A DNA stretch of 64,000 nt from Nitrosomonas marina (GTDB lineage Bacteria; Pseudomonadota; Gammaproteobacteria; Burkholderiales; Nitrosomonadaceae): assembly GCF_900110145.1 (NCBI RefSeq), contig NZ_FOCP01000012.1:1-64000 (forward strand). Reading direction: 5' to 3'. A program made the translations under genes and the position numbers. The notes under the pieces were generated by a model. It did no database searches. It saw nothing but the letters and a program-made list of their open reading frames with translations, and was not told the origin of the DNA. This document shows, one piece after another, positions 9,573-18,293 of this stretch. Numbering within the stretch: the first letter of the stretch is position 1; every line of letters begins with the position of its first letter.

Positions 9573-9774
9573 CATTTCAGAACCTGCTCAGGATCTCACC
9601 GAAGCGTATCGCTGCGTTAAAATCGCGCTTAAAATGCTCACATACTTTGTGTATGCTCCGTTTTTTTGCTCAATTTTGCCTGGCGCTGCATCTCTTGATC
9701 AAGATCTGGAACAGGTTATGCTTGCTCACAATTAATAAACCATGGTTGACGACCGATCAGGCTATTCGAGGTGA

Positions 9775-12006
9775 ATGATGAGTAACAGAAAAAAATTGTC
9801 GCGTTATCAACGCGTCCAGCAGATTCTGGATCAATCGCAGGGGCCGTGCATTCCGGATTACCAGGGACTTGGAGCTTTCTGGCGGGACTTGAGCACACTC
9901 AAAACAGCCGAATTGTACGGTCAGCGTCTGATCGCATCCGAACCGGATGAATCCGACCATCAGCCGGACAGTCTCGGTGGTAAAAGCTGTTGCGGTGAGG
10001 GCGACGGTATGGTTGACTCTCTTGCCGCCAGTGAATCGGCATTGAACCAGGCGCTGATCCCCGGTGGCAGCGACGCGACTGTAGGTGAATGCTGGCCGAC
10101 CGGCGGCAAGAATCCGGCCCAGCAGACCGCCAGCAGTCTTGCCGGCAATACTGACCGAACGGCTGAGCAGGGCTATCAGACGCGCAGTGATCGATCCGCC
10201 CTGATCAAAGGCCTGCGCAAACAGTTTCCTTTTGACGGCAGTCAGTTTCCGCCCTTACTCTGGCAGGCGGAAAATGCAGTCAGCCCTTCGGATATTGACT
10301 TTATCGCAACGTGGATCGATGACGGCTGTCCCGAATCGGACGACCGTCAAGACAATTCTGATGAAAGTACCGGCACGCAAATGGGTTACGGGCTCACACA
10401 GTCCGGCGCGTCAATACTTGCCCTGGCCAGAGGCGATGCGCTGCATACGGTTTCCGCCAAGCATTGCAACGCAATCAGCGATGATGTGCAGAGCTTGAAG
10501 ATCAGAAAAGAGGTGAGCACGCTGTCTGCAAATGAGCTGTCGCTGCTGCGTGAAGCACTGGCCTGTATGTACACCTATGATCCACATATATTTGATGAAC
10601 GCAGTTTTAACTACTGGGCGCGCATCCATACCGATTCGTGTCAGCATGGCTGGGAACAGTTTCTGCCGTGGCACCGGCTTTATCTGTATTTCTTCGAACA
10701 AACGCTGCAGGATTACGATGCATGTATCACGCTGCCCTATTGGTCGTGGAGCGATTATGCCGACGTCAACCGTGCTACGTATAATACTGAGCAACTCGAT
10801 ATGGGTATACTTCCCGAAGCGTACGGCTGCTTTCTCGATGCCGCAGGCCTTGCCGCGCTGAAGGACAGCGGGCTGTTCAGTGACAGCGAATTGGCTAGTC
10901 TCGCCAGACTGCAGAAAAAAGGAACAATCTATAATTCCGGTCTGCGCTTTCTCAAAGCGGCCAAAATTGATTACACCTTGAAGCTCAGCGTCGGCAAGGT
11001 GATGTGGTCGGATAAAGTCAACGCGATTTATGCCGAACTGCGCCGCGCTAATCCGCTGTGGTTTCCGAACCGCTGGCCGGGTTCGCTGGGCATTGCAACG
11101 CATTATCCCACTGCTGCAAATGTGCAGGGTATTCTGTCGTCAAACAACTGGAACCAGTTCGGCGGCGGCCCTGTGTACGATCATCATTTTGGCTGGCTGG
11201 AAGAAATGCATAACGGCATGCATAATTTCTCGGGCGGACAGAATCCCGCGTTTTTATCGGCTGCCAGAGCCATTGGTGTGGATAATCCCGACCCGCAAAA
11301 CAGTTTCAATCCGAACTACGGCTACATGACGGATAATCGTGTCACCGCTTTTGATCCGATTTTCTGGGCGCATCATGCGAATGTTGACCGGCTATGGGCT
11401 GTCTGGCAGGAGGCGCATCCAGGCCTTGATCCTGAAGACCTGGACGGCATACTGCCACCCTGGTCGATGAATGTAGGCGATACACTCAGCACGCGCAAAC
11501 TGGGTTACGAATATATGCGGGACAGCTACCACTACCCGGTGAGCGGACAGCAGGGGTTGCTGCGGTTCAACGCTGAGAAAGCCGGCGTTAAACCACAGGT
11601 ACTCGATACGTTTCGTAAAGCCGAGATACGCCTGCACCGCATGCACGTCGCCAATCTGTTCAACGCCGTCATTCGCGTATTCCTCAACGCCCCTGACGCC
11701 ACGGTAGCAACGTCGGTGGACAATAACCCGCATTTTGTCGGCCAGGTCACCACGTTTCACGGTTCGTGTTACGGCGGGCCCGGGCACTGCGATAAACCGC
11801 TGCCCAAAACGCGCAGGTTTGATCAACGTCCTTTGCACCATCATGAACCGCGCAACTTCCGTATTGACGCAACCGAGGCGGTGCAGCGCATGCTGGCGAA
11901 CGGCGAGACTGATATCAGCGTACATCTGGTCGTCATGGGGCTCGATGGCAAACCCATGGATGACGCAGTGTTTATTGACGGTGTTTCTCTTAATTTCATG
12001 GATTAG
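9775..12006 (+). CDS. tyrosinase-family type 3 copper oxidase with long N-terminal extension
   Basis: The 743-residue protein has a tyrosinase core. The CuA region reads RIHTDSCQHGW then FLPWHRLYLYFFEQ (His300 in PWHR). The CuB region reads MHNGMHNFSGG (His479, His483) then DPIFWAHHANVDRLW (His533). The first 220 residues are not part of the catalytic core. They include a Cys pair (KSCCGEGDG) and FPPLLWQAENAV..DIDFIATWIDDGCPE, which resembles haem-less cytochrome-like helical segments. About 180 residues after CuB form a C-terminal domain with a His-rich patch (RPLHHHEPRNF). No signal peptide is visible. The gene sits directly upstream of the LodA homologue (17-bp gap), so the two are likely co-transcribed. 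Confidence 0.92.
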   Translation: MMSNRKKLSRYQRVQQILDQSQGPCIPDYQGLGAFWRDLSTLKTAELYGQRLIASEPDESDHQPDSLGGKSCCGEGDGMVDSLAASESALNQALIPGGSDATVGECWPTGGKNPAQQTASSLAGNTDRTAEQGYQTRSDRSALIKGLRKQFPFDGSQFPPLLWQAENAVSPSDIDFIATWIDDGCPESDDRQDNSDESTGTQMGYGLTQSGASILALARGDALHTVSAKHCNAISDDVQSLKIRKEVSTLSANELSLLREALACMYTYDPHIFDERSFNYWARIHTDSCQHGWEQFLPWHRLYLYFFEQTLQDYDACITLPYWSWSDYADVNRATYNTEQLDMGILPEAYGCFLDAAGLAALKDSGLFSDSELASLARLQKKGTIYNSGLRFLKAAKIDYTLKLSVGKVMWSDKVNAIYAELRRANPLWFPNRWPGSLGIATHYPTAANVQGILSSNNWNQFGGGPVYDHHFGWLEEMHNGMHNFSGGQNPAFLSAARAIGVDNPDPQNSFNPNYGYMTDNRVTAFDPIFWAHHANVDRLWAVWQEAHPGLDPEDLDGILPPWSMNVGDTLSTRKLGYEYMRDSYHYPVSGQQGLLRFNAEKAGVKPQVLDTFRKAEIRLHRMHVANLFNAVIRVFLNAPDATVATSVDNNPHFVGQVTTFHGSCYGGPGHCDKPLPKTRRFDQRPLHHHEPRNFRIDATEAVQRMLANGETDISVHLVVMGLDGKPMDDAVFIDGVSLNFMD

Positions 12007-12023
12007 ACCTGGAGAAAATAAAC

Positions 12024-14228
12024 ATGCAAACGTTTAAAATTCACCCGGCCATCGGCTGCGCGCGCATCGGCAACAGCGACGATTTTTACCTCGCGCCCGA
12101 GCAGACCGGCGCACTACCGATCGAATGCGATGAACAGGGACGTGAAATTATCGATGATAACGGGCTGCCTGTTCGCGTCAACCAGTTTAAAGAAACGGGT
12201 AACCTTGGCCGCATCAAACGTCAGGCTGCGCGTTTTCGTATTTTTGTATACGAAGAAAACCAGCTGGACAGTGACCGGGAATTGAAAATCGGCGATAAAT
12301 TCCAGTTTCCATTAAACACATCAACGACCGGACCGCAAATGGTGGAAGGCACGGTTATCGATATCGAATGGACCGTGCATCTGGCCAATAAAAAGGCATC
12401 TTGGTATGCATTCAGCGAAAATGACGGCAAGCATGGCTACAGGCCCGATCATCCCCTGCGCAATCCGCAGGTCACACAACCTGACCAGCGGCGTCAGTTG
12501 ATTATCGATCCCGGGCCGCGCACAATTTCCGGCGATAATGACAAGGCATCATTCTCTCAGAACGACGGCAACGCTTACCCGCAGCGTTTTCCGCCACCGG
12601 ATATTCAACCGTACAGTATCAATTCTCTGGGCGACATGATGGTTAATGAAGATAGCGATCATCACCGGCGCCTGGTCGTGCTGGGCGGTTATGGGCGCTC
12701 CGGTTTCAAAGACGCTGACGGCAGCACGATACCGGTTATCAGCAATTACGCCAATAATGACGGCTGGTATGACGATGTCTCCGACGGTCCGGTACGGGCG
12801 AAAATCAGATACAGCTATATCCATCGCTATACCGACGCGCAGGGCAAACCGGTCAGAGAAAAAAAATTTTCAACAGTTGACGTGAACGCGTCAGCCTGGC
12901 TGCTTGTAGGCTATCCATCGTATGCGCCTGAAATCGAAGACATGATCACCATGGATGAAGCGATTTATGATTTATCGGTGCGTCATTTTGCTTACGAACC
13001 CGCGTTGTATGGCGTAGCGCCCTTCGACCGGCAGAGCAATCAACCGCAGACAACAGAACAATGGGCTGTATGGCGCAATAATGCCGCATACAATCCGGAA
13101 TACTATCCCCATTTTTTCAGGGATATCTGGCCTATCTTCAACCGGCCGGACAATTACAGCTTCACGTATGATTTTGATCCTTTTGGAGGCGGTGTACCAC
13201 ATAACCGCGGCACCGGTGGCAATCTGGATAAAGCGGCCTTGTCACAGCCGCCTAAAAACGGACACGACCCTAACCGGCAGCATCGAGAATTTATTTATGC
13301 GATCATGCGCAAGCAGGGACAGGAAAATCTTTATACCGTCCCCGACGATCTGAATCAGCGCTACGTTGTATCATTTACCAACTCGGCTTCAAAGCCGCGT
13401 CTGATGCCAATGCTGAACGGTGATAATCCTATCAGCAATACGGTGACGGATAAATTTCTGCGCATGACTGATACCCAATTGTTTTTCCTGAAGCAATGGA
13501 TGGAAGGCAAGTTTATTAATGAATGCGATGAATGGGGAGCAACCAATGCTGTCTGCGACAACCCCTGGGCCGTCCCACCCAAAACCGGTAGCGCGATTGA
13601 TCGCGGTGTACTGGGCAACGTACTGGGTGGTGCGTTCTGCCCCGGCGCCGAGGTCGGATGGATCATGCTCAATCCGGCTATTTACAGCAGCGCTTATCGT
13701 ATCCATCAGGCTGCATACATTGCTGGCGGCCTCAGTATTCCGGCTCCAGTGGCCATCAAAGACGGCAGCCAGGCCGACGACATAGCCAGAGGAATGGAGC
13801 CGGGCGATCTGACCAAGTACATGGGGTTGCCGTGGCAGGCGGATTTTCACGAATGCACCGATCAGAACATCAATGTCACTTATGAAATGTGGAATGACAT
13901 TTACCCTGACAGTACCGGCGATCCGGTGAAACAGGATCTCGCGTACAACATACCCTGGTGGCCTGGACACCGGCCAATAGTTATTCAGAAAGCGGATGGC
14001 GGGCAATACTACTGGACATCGGGTATTTCGAATAACAATGCCGGGAGTGTGCAGATGGTGCGCGACTGGGTCAATCTCGGCTTTATCAAATTTGATTCCA
14101 ATGACGACAACCCCGGCTATTATCAGATAGAACGAAATGACCAGGCACTTGGACCGCAGTTAAAACCAGGAGAGCGAACATTGGGCGGTGATATAAAAGC
14201 AAGCAAGGGAGATCCTGACAATGAATAA
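12024..14228 (+). CDS. LodA/GoxA-like cysteine tryptophylquinone (CTQ) amino acid oxidase
   Basis: The 734-residue protein opens with FKIHPAIGCARIGNSDDFYLAPE, the typical start of LodA-family oxidases. These oxidise the amino group of lysine (LodA) or glycine (GoxA) and release peroxide and ammonia. Candidate cofactor residues are Cys539 (GGAFCPGAE) and Trp604 (GLPWQADFHEC). Their spacing of 65 residues equals the 516/581 spacing that I recall for LodA. It has no signal peptide, as in LodA, which leaves the cell by an unusual route. CTQ formation needs the LodB flavoprotein, encoded two genes downstream. The substrate cannot be read from the sequence. Confidence 0.9.
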   Translation: MQTFKIHPAIGCARIGNSDDFYLAPEQTGALPIECDEQGREIIDDNGLPVRVNQFKETGNLGRIKRQAARFRIFVYEENQLDSDRELKIGDKFQFPLNTSTTGPQMVEGTVIDIEWTVHLANKKASWYAFSENDGKHGYRPDHPLRNPQVTQPDQRRQLIIDPGPRTISGDNDKASFSQNDGNAYPQRFPPPDIQPYSINSLGDMMVNEDSDHHRRLVVLGGYGRSGFKDADGSTIPVISNYANNDGWYDDVSDGPVRAKIRYSYIHRYTDAQGKPVREKKFSTVDVNASAWLLVGYPSYAPEIEDMITMDEAIYDLSVRHFAYEPALYGVAPFDRQSNQPQTTEQWAVWRNNAAYNPEYYPHFFRDIWPIFNRPDNYSFTYDFDPFGGGVPHNRGTGGNLDKAALSQPPKNGHDPNRQHREFIYAIMRKQGQENLYTVPDDLNQRYVVSFTNSASKPRLMPMLNGDNPISNTVTDKFLRMTDTQLFFLKQWMEGKFINECDEWGATNAVCDNPWAVPPKTGSAIDRGVLGNVLGGAFCPGAEVGWIMLNPAIYSSAYRIHQAAYIAGGLSIPAPVAIKDGSQADDIARGMEPGDLTKYMGLPWQADFHECTDQNINVTYEMWNDIYPDSTGDPVKQDLAYNIPWWPGHRPIVIQKADGGQYYWTSGISNNNAGSVQMVRDWVNLGFIKFDSNDDNPGYYQIERNDQALGPQLKPGERTLGGDIKASKGDPDNE

Positions 14229-14669
14229 TGTCACAGCATGCGTATCACCTATTCTGGTCGGTACATGGACTTACCGAAGCTTTTTCTGAGCAATCCCGAT
14301 GTAAATGCCGGTTTTGATACGCTTGAATTCGGCCGAGGCACTATCCGTATCGATTCGGGACCGATGCAGACATTCGCCGGTTTGATTTATGGCCCTGGCT
14401 GGGAGCTGAAACTGAAAGGATCAATCGGTTATGGCAATCCATTCAACGTGCAATTTCAGGGGATCGGCATCGTGAACGGTGCACAGTGGATATACGATTA
14501 TCTGGGATATCTGGTTCCCGAATGGCCCAACGGCAATGATCAGCGGCCGGCGCTGGTAGGTTCAATTGTACGCGCAATACCGCACCCTACCGGTCCGGGC
14601 GGAAAATCAACCGCACCGGCCGGCGTAGTAGCACAATGGATCGCAGTTAAAGAGGACAGCGACAATTAG
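14221..14669 (+). CDS. lipocalin-like protein between lodA and lodB, apparent frameshift
   Basis: A well-placed Shine-Dalgarno (aaggga) leads to an ATG at 14221 that overlaps the end of lodA. That frame encodes MNNVTACVSPILVGTWTYRS and then hits TGA at 14287, just after a five-T tract (14281-14285). A one-base shift there continues as FLSNPDVNAGFDTLEFGRG to the stop at 14669. GTWTYRSF..NPD..LEFGRG reads as one continuous lipocalin-like beta-barrel opening. The alternative start at 14238 in the second frame lacks a ribosome site and begins with unconvincing sequence. The rest (WELKLKGSIGYGNPF, VNGAQWIYDYLGYL) is beta-rich. It may be a partner or substrate carrier of the oxidases, but the function is unknown. 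Confidence 0.65.
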
Positions 14670-15807
14670 TTCCAGGCATTTATACGCAGATGTCGTCATT
14701 ATCGGAGCGGGGGTCGCAGGTTGCGCTGCGGCAATTGCGTTACGGCAACAGTTACCTGACCTGACAGTTCTGCTGCTTGATCGTAAAAGTCAGTCGGCGC
14801 AATCCTTTAACATTGGGGAAACACTGCCCCCACAAACAATGCCGCTATTGCAGCAACTGGGAATATCAGAAAACTTCCTAGCGCGCGGCGACCTGGTCGC
14901 TCTTGGCACGCGGTCCATCTGGGGCAGCGAGCAAATCAATGAGTACCCATTCTGGTATTCCAGTTATGGTCATGGCTGGCATATTGATCGGGCATCATTT
15001 GACGACTGGCTAGTGCGACAAGCTGAAAATGCAGGTGCAACTGCGCTATTTGGCGTAACTGTGAGCGGCACGCCGAAATATCGTCATGGCTGGCATTTGA
15101 CGGCAAACCATGCCACCGCCTCGGCGTTCACCATTCAATCATCGCTGGTAGTCGACGCAAGTGGAAGCAGTAGTTCTTTTTCCCGCAGGATGGGAATCAG
15201 CACGGACAAACTCGATCAGCTGACAGGAAGTTTCTGTTTTTTTCAAGTCCAGGCGAATGATACCGTGCATGGTGTTGACAGCTTCACGCTGGTTGAAAGC
15301 AGCGATATTGGGTGGTGGTATTCAGCCCCTTTACCACAAGGGCTGTGGGTTGCAGCGCTGATGACCGACAGCGATCTCGCCCGTGATGTAAATGTGTTTG
15401 ATGAAACTGGATGGTTCAAGGCCCTGGCACATACCCGCCTTACGCGCACCCGCTTTGATATCAAAAAGCCGTTGACACCTCTACGCGTTAAACCGGCACG
15501 CAGTCAGCGCCAGCAACAATTCTGTGGACGGGGCTGGTATGCAGTGGGTGATGCGGCATCCGTCTTCGATCCACTGTCGTCGCTTGGTATATTCAAAGCG
15601 CTGCGTCATGGCCTGCTGGTTTCATATGCAATCAGGGATGAATTACAGGACAAACCGAATGCAGCACAAAAATTTCAATGGCTGCTTGAATCGGAATTCA
15701 GGCACTATCTGCACATGCACCGGCAGTATTATCAACTTGAAAAACGTTTTATGCAGGCACCATTCTGGTTGCGCCGGCAGCGACCGGCGTTTGCCAGAAA
15801 TGTATAA
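14665..15807 (+). CDS. LodB-like FAD-dependent maturation oxidoreductase, ATT start
   Basis: The frame encodes YADVVIIGAGVAGCAAAIAL, a Rossmann FAD-binding fingerprint, then FNIGETLPPQTMPLLQQLG, which is typical of the LodB/tryptophan-halogenase-like flavoproteins. Near the C-terminus GWYAVGDAASVFDPLSSLGI is the second FAD-contact motif. LodB proteins are needed to make the CTQ cofactor of LodA. No ATG, GTG or TTG lies between the upstream in-frame stop (14629) and the fingerprint. An ATT at 14665 sits 8 bases after AGAGGA and overlaps the previous stop codon. Starting there gives a normal 380-residue protein; starting at the first ATG (14857) would delete the FAD fingerprint. Confidence 0.85.
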   Translation: MSSRHLYADVVIIGAGVAGCAAAIALRQQLPDLTVLLLDRKSQSAQSFNIGETLPPQTMPLLQQLGISENFLARGDLVALGTRSIWGSEQINEYPFWYSSYGHGWHIDRASFDDWLVRQAENAGATALFGVTVSGTPKYRHGWHLTANHATASAFTIQSSLVVDASGSSSSFSRRMGISTDKLDQLTGSFCFFQVQANDTVHGVDSFTLVESSDIGWWYSAPLPQGLWVAALMTDSDLARDVNVFDETGWFKALAHTRLTRTRFDIKKPLTPLRVKPARSQRQQQFCGRGWYAVGDAASVFDPLSSLGIFKALRHGLLVSYAIRDELQDKPNAAQKFQWLLESEFRHYLHMHRQYYQLEKRFMQAPFWLRRQRPAFARNV

Positions 15808-15850
15808 TTATGACTGAATTCGCTGTACGCCGTCCGTAACCAACCAGTTT

Positions 15851-16408
15851 TTAGGGCCCGGCCGAGTGTGAATGCCAGGGCGCCACTTCGCTCGCGCTGA
15901 TCAGTTTGTGCTTACTGATTTTGAAATTATCGAAATTAGCCTGCTCAAGCGCACTGATCAGGTATTCACCGGCCGCGACATGTAACTTGATCTGTCCCTG
16001 TCCTACCGAAACAATATGATCGCCGTTTTTCTGCATACGCACACTGAAGCGCGTGCCAAGATCTTCAATCAGTGCCTCACCGACTTTTATACGAAAATCA
16101 TCTGCCTGCTTTTTCTTGATATCAAAATAAGCACTTCCTCTGAATAACTCTATGCGCAGCGGCTCGAAATCGGTAACTGCACAAGAACTGCCATGATCGA
16201 GCGATACATCTATCTCCGGTGTCAGGGAAACAGTAAGATGTTCTTGAGCTCCAGTTTCATGAAAACGGATGCTTTGCGGTCTGGACAAATACCAGGAAAA
16301 CAATCCCAGCATTACGCAGAGACAGAGAAGTGCAAAATGAAACAGCAGCTGCTTCCAGCTGAGTTTAACGGCTTTTGATTTAGAATCGGATTCTTTTTGT
16401 TCAGGCAT
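15851..16408 (-). CDS. FecR-domain membrane protein, orphan
   Basis: The start at 16408 (MPEQKESDSK) gives a short cytoplasmic tail, one membrane segment (LLFHFALLCLCVMLGLFSWYL) and a periplasmic FecR domain. The domain shows LDHGSSCAV, IELFRGSAYFDI, FRIKVGEALIEDLGTRFSV and VSVGQGQIKLHV. FecR proteins usually relay a signal from an outer-membrane transducer to a cytoplasmic sigma factor. Neither partner is nearby, and the usual N-terminal anti-sigma motif is not evident in the short tail. It may bind a cell-wall or metal ligand in its own right. Confidence 0.8.
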   Translation of the reverse strand: MPEQKESDSKSKAVKLSWKQLLFHFALLCLCVMLGLFSWYLSRPQSIRFHETGAQEHLTVSLTPEIDVSLDHGSSCAVTDFEPLRIELFRGSAYFDIKKKQADDFRIKVGEALIEDLGTRFSVRMQKNGDHIVSVGQGQIKLHVAAGEYLISALEQANFDNFKISKHKLISASEVAPWHSHSAGP

Positions 16409-16535
16409 GTTACAAAATACCTTAAAAAAACAAACGACAATTATAACGGGCACGTACTGGCAATTCCAGTTATTCAATCCAGGCACACCATGTAACATGC
16501 ACCCGTCATGACGTCATGTTTACTGTATCAGACCG

Positions 16536-16994
16536 TCAATGGCTGGATTTCAAATTTTGTGCATCTGATTGATATCTAGTCTGAACTTGATAGGTTGCAT
16601 GGCATGCAACACACTTTTTCATCGTTTCACTTAACTGTCCCAGCGTATGCCTGGGGTTTTTCAGCGATTCAGCATCCATCGCAATCTGATCAAAATCACG
16701 ATGAACTGACATTCCAAGTTGCATAAACTCGCCGGGTAACACACCGCCAAGCTGACCCTCGGCTTTGTGAGTCATACGGGTACCGAGTGACTGTGCATGC
16801 TGTGCGACAGCTGTCATATTCTCTTCGGAGAGCGAATAAAGAATTTGCTGTGTTCCAGACAACAAGGCGCGCATTTCCTCAAGAATATGCATACGCTGCA
16901 TTGCGTTCACTTCAAGAATCTGGCGCTTGTCCGAATCATTGGCTTGAGCGACAACGACAACCATACTGAAAATACACGCTATTACAATTTTCAT
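16536..16994 (-). CDS. cytochrome c'-like (class II) monohaem cytochrome
   Basis: A signal peptide (MKIVIACIFSMVVVVAQAN) is followed by a mostly helical protein with a single CVACH haem motif near the C-terminus. This is the order typical of class II four-helix cytochromes such as cytochrome c'. Such proteins bind or buffer nitric oxide, which is relevant in an ammonia oxidiser. The upstream ATG at 17063 would add 23 residues without a signal-like character, so I prefer 16994. Confidence 0.78.
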   Translation of the reverse strand: MKIVIACIFSMVVVVAQANDSDKRQILEVNAMQRMHILEEMRALLSGTQQILYSLSEENMTAVAQHAQSLGTRMTHKAEGQLGGVLPGEFMQLGMSVHRDFDQIAMDAESLKNPRHTLGQLSETMKKCVACHATYQVQTRYQSDAQNLKSSH

Positions 16995-17106
16995 ATTAAT
17001 CCGTAAAGAAAAAGAATTTTTATTGCGGCTGCATGCAGGTCTCAGATATTTGCAGCTGATCAATCAAACACCCGCATTCTCGTCATAAACGCGTTTCTGC
17101 GATTTG

Positions 17107-17394
17107 CTAGTCGTCCTCAAACTCGACCAGCGTCCCGTCCTCCTCCACTTTAATTTCTACTTGATCGCCGTCGGGCTTTGTTATCTTTGCCTCATAAACG
17201 GTGATGGTTTTTTTCTTTGATTTTTTTTCGATTTCTTCTATTTTTCCACCATGCAAATGAGACGCGATTGTATGCTGGACTCTAGCTGGTACCTTGGGCC
17301 ACTCAATTTTTTCCTCGCTGAATAAACTGGCAGAACCATTTGATGAGAAAAACAGAATTGCTACCGAAACAAGTACAAACACGCTAATTTTCAT
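17107..17394 (-). CDS. PepSY-like small periplasmic protein
   Basis: The 95-residue product has a signal peptide (to about SASLF) and then WPKVPARVQHTIASHLHGGKI..ITVYEAKITKPDGDQVEIKVEEDGTLVEFEDD. The pattern of a helix, then a Y-E-A strand, then D-G-x-V/L at the end is that of PepSY-type domains. These often occur in periplasmic inhibitors or sensor modules. A Shine-Dalgarno (AAGGAA) precedes the ATG. It lies on the same strand as the class II cytochrome gene. Confidence 0.72.
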   Translation of the reverse strand: MKISVFVLVSVAILFFSSNGSASLFSEEKIEWPKVPARVQHTIASHLHGGKIEEIEKKSKKKTITVYEAKITKPDGDQVEIKVEEDGTLVEFEDD

Positions 17395-17615
17395 TTTAAT
17401 TTTCCTTATTAATTACGTTAACTTCGGTATATTGAAAAACTCAAAGACAGTCGGACGACAGACAAATAACCGCTGACGCTAACGCTTCTTTCTGTAAATT
17501 ACACAACAAATTGATTTGATAGATTGCTTTATCTAAGTGAAAATATCAGTCAATTGGTCTTCGCAACATCGCTAACTGATATCCTGCCGTATGGTCGTTT
17601 AAACATTAAATAATC

Positions 17616-17837
17616 TCACTTGTGCTGCTCCGCTTCTGCCAAGAGCCAGTCCTCCAGTTCGTGCCCCGGTTCAAAGCCGCGAGCCTGCGCCTTATAATAA
17701 GCGGACACGGCAATACGGGCATTTCTTTCTGTTTCGGCCGACTCAATCAACCCGATTTCCGGCTTGCTGTCATTGATGACAGATAATTTATTGTTTGTGT
17801 TTCTGGTGCGCTTGAGTTGCTCTTTATCTGATTCCAT
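17616..17837 (-). CDS. DUF2934 protein
   Basis: The 73-residue cytoplasmic protein carries ERNARIAVSAYYKAQARGF then PGHELEDWLLAEAE. This matches the DUF2934 pattern (R...I...AY..A..RG..PG.E..DWL.AE). The function is unknown. A strong ribosome site (AAGGAG) precedes the ATG. Confidence 0.85.
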   Translation of the reverse strand: MESDKEQLKRTRNTNNKLSVINDSKPEIGLIESAETERNARIAVSAYYKAQARGFEPGHELEDWLLAEAEQHK

Positions 17838-18152
17838 TTCAACTCCTTGCTAAAAACTAAGCCTATCTCTATCTATTAGTCAACAGATAACCACCTGCAT
17901 AACAGTGATAGCGTTTGTTTGGAGGAAACGGCTGCCAAAAAGCAGTTTTCAGCAGTTTTCGGTATACTGCAGGGCAAATAACTGGCCCGTATGAAACAGC
18001 AGGCAGCTACACCTGCTTTACAATGATGACACCGAATATGCTTTTTAACAGCCCGTTTTGCGCAAAACGTGAACGTTTACGCCGAGAAAACCTGCGTTAC
18101 TCGTAAAATGCTATAACGCGATAGTGAAATAGCCACTACCCACGTATCCAAA
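17838..18152. other. intergenic, no gene seen
   Basis: This 315-bp spacer contains a short tandem of agcagttttc (about 17941-17961) but no credible coding sequence or strong hairpin. It must hold the promoter of the DUF2934 gene. Confidence 0.4.
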
Positions 18153-18293
18153 TTAGTAATTACCGGGCTCACTCGATCCATTCTCACGCTCATCCAGAAT
18201 ATTCTGGCTAGGAGGGTACTGGCCAGGCTTTGGTTCACCACATGCAACTAATAATAATCCTGCAACAATCGCAACAAACACTGCATTTTTCAT
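18153..18293 (-). CDS. 46-residue lipoprotein
   Basis: The ATG at 18293 is preceded by AGGGAT. The translation is MKNAVFVAIVAGLLLVACGE, then a short Pro/Gly/Gln-rich tail (PKPGQYPPSQNILDE) ending SSEPGNY. The lipobox LVAC makes this a small secreted lipoprotein whose mature part is only about 29 residues. Similar tiny lipoproteins (entericidin-like or LptM-like) are common in proteobacteria, but I cannot assign a family. Short length and isolation lower certainty, although the signal, ribosome site and stop are all in order. Confidence 0.66.
   Translation of the reverse strand: MKNAVFVAIVAGLLLVACGEPKPGQYPPSQNILDERENGSSEPGNY

Noticed and set aside
14238-14290. Start of the lipocalin-like gene at ATG 14238
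   Set aside because: It has no ribosome site, and the first 16 residues do not fit the rest; the frame from 14221 has both the ribosome site and a sensible N-terminus.
17941-17961. Short tandem agcagttttc as start of a CRISPR or repeat array
   Set aside because: Only two copies exist and there are no spacers.
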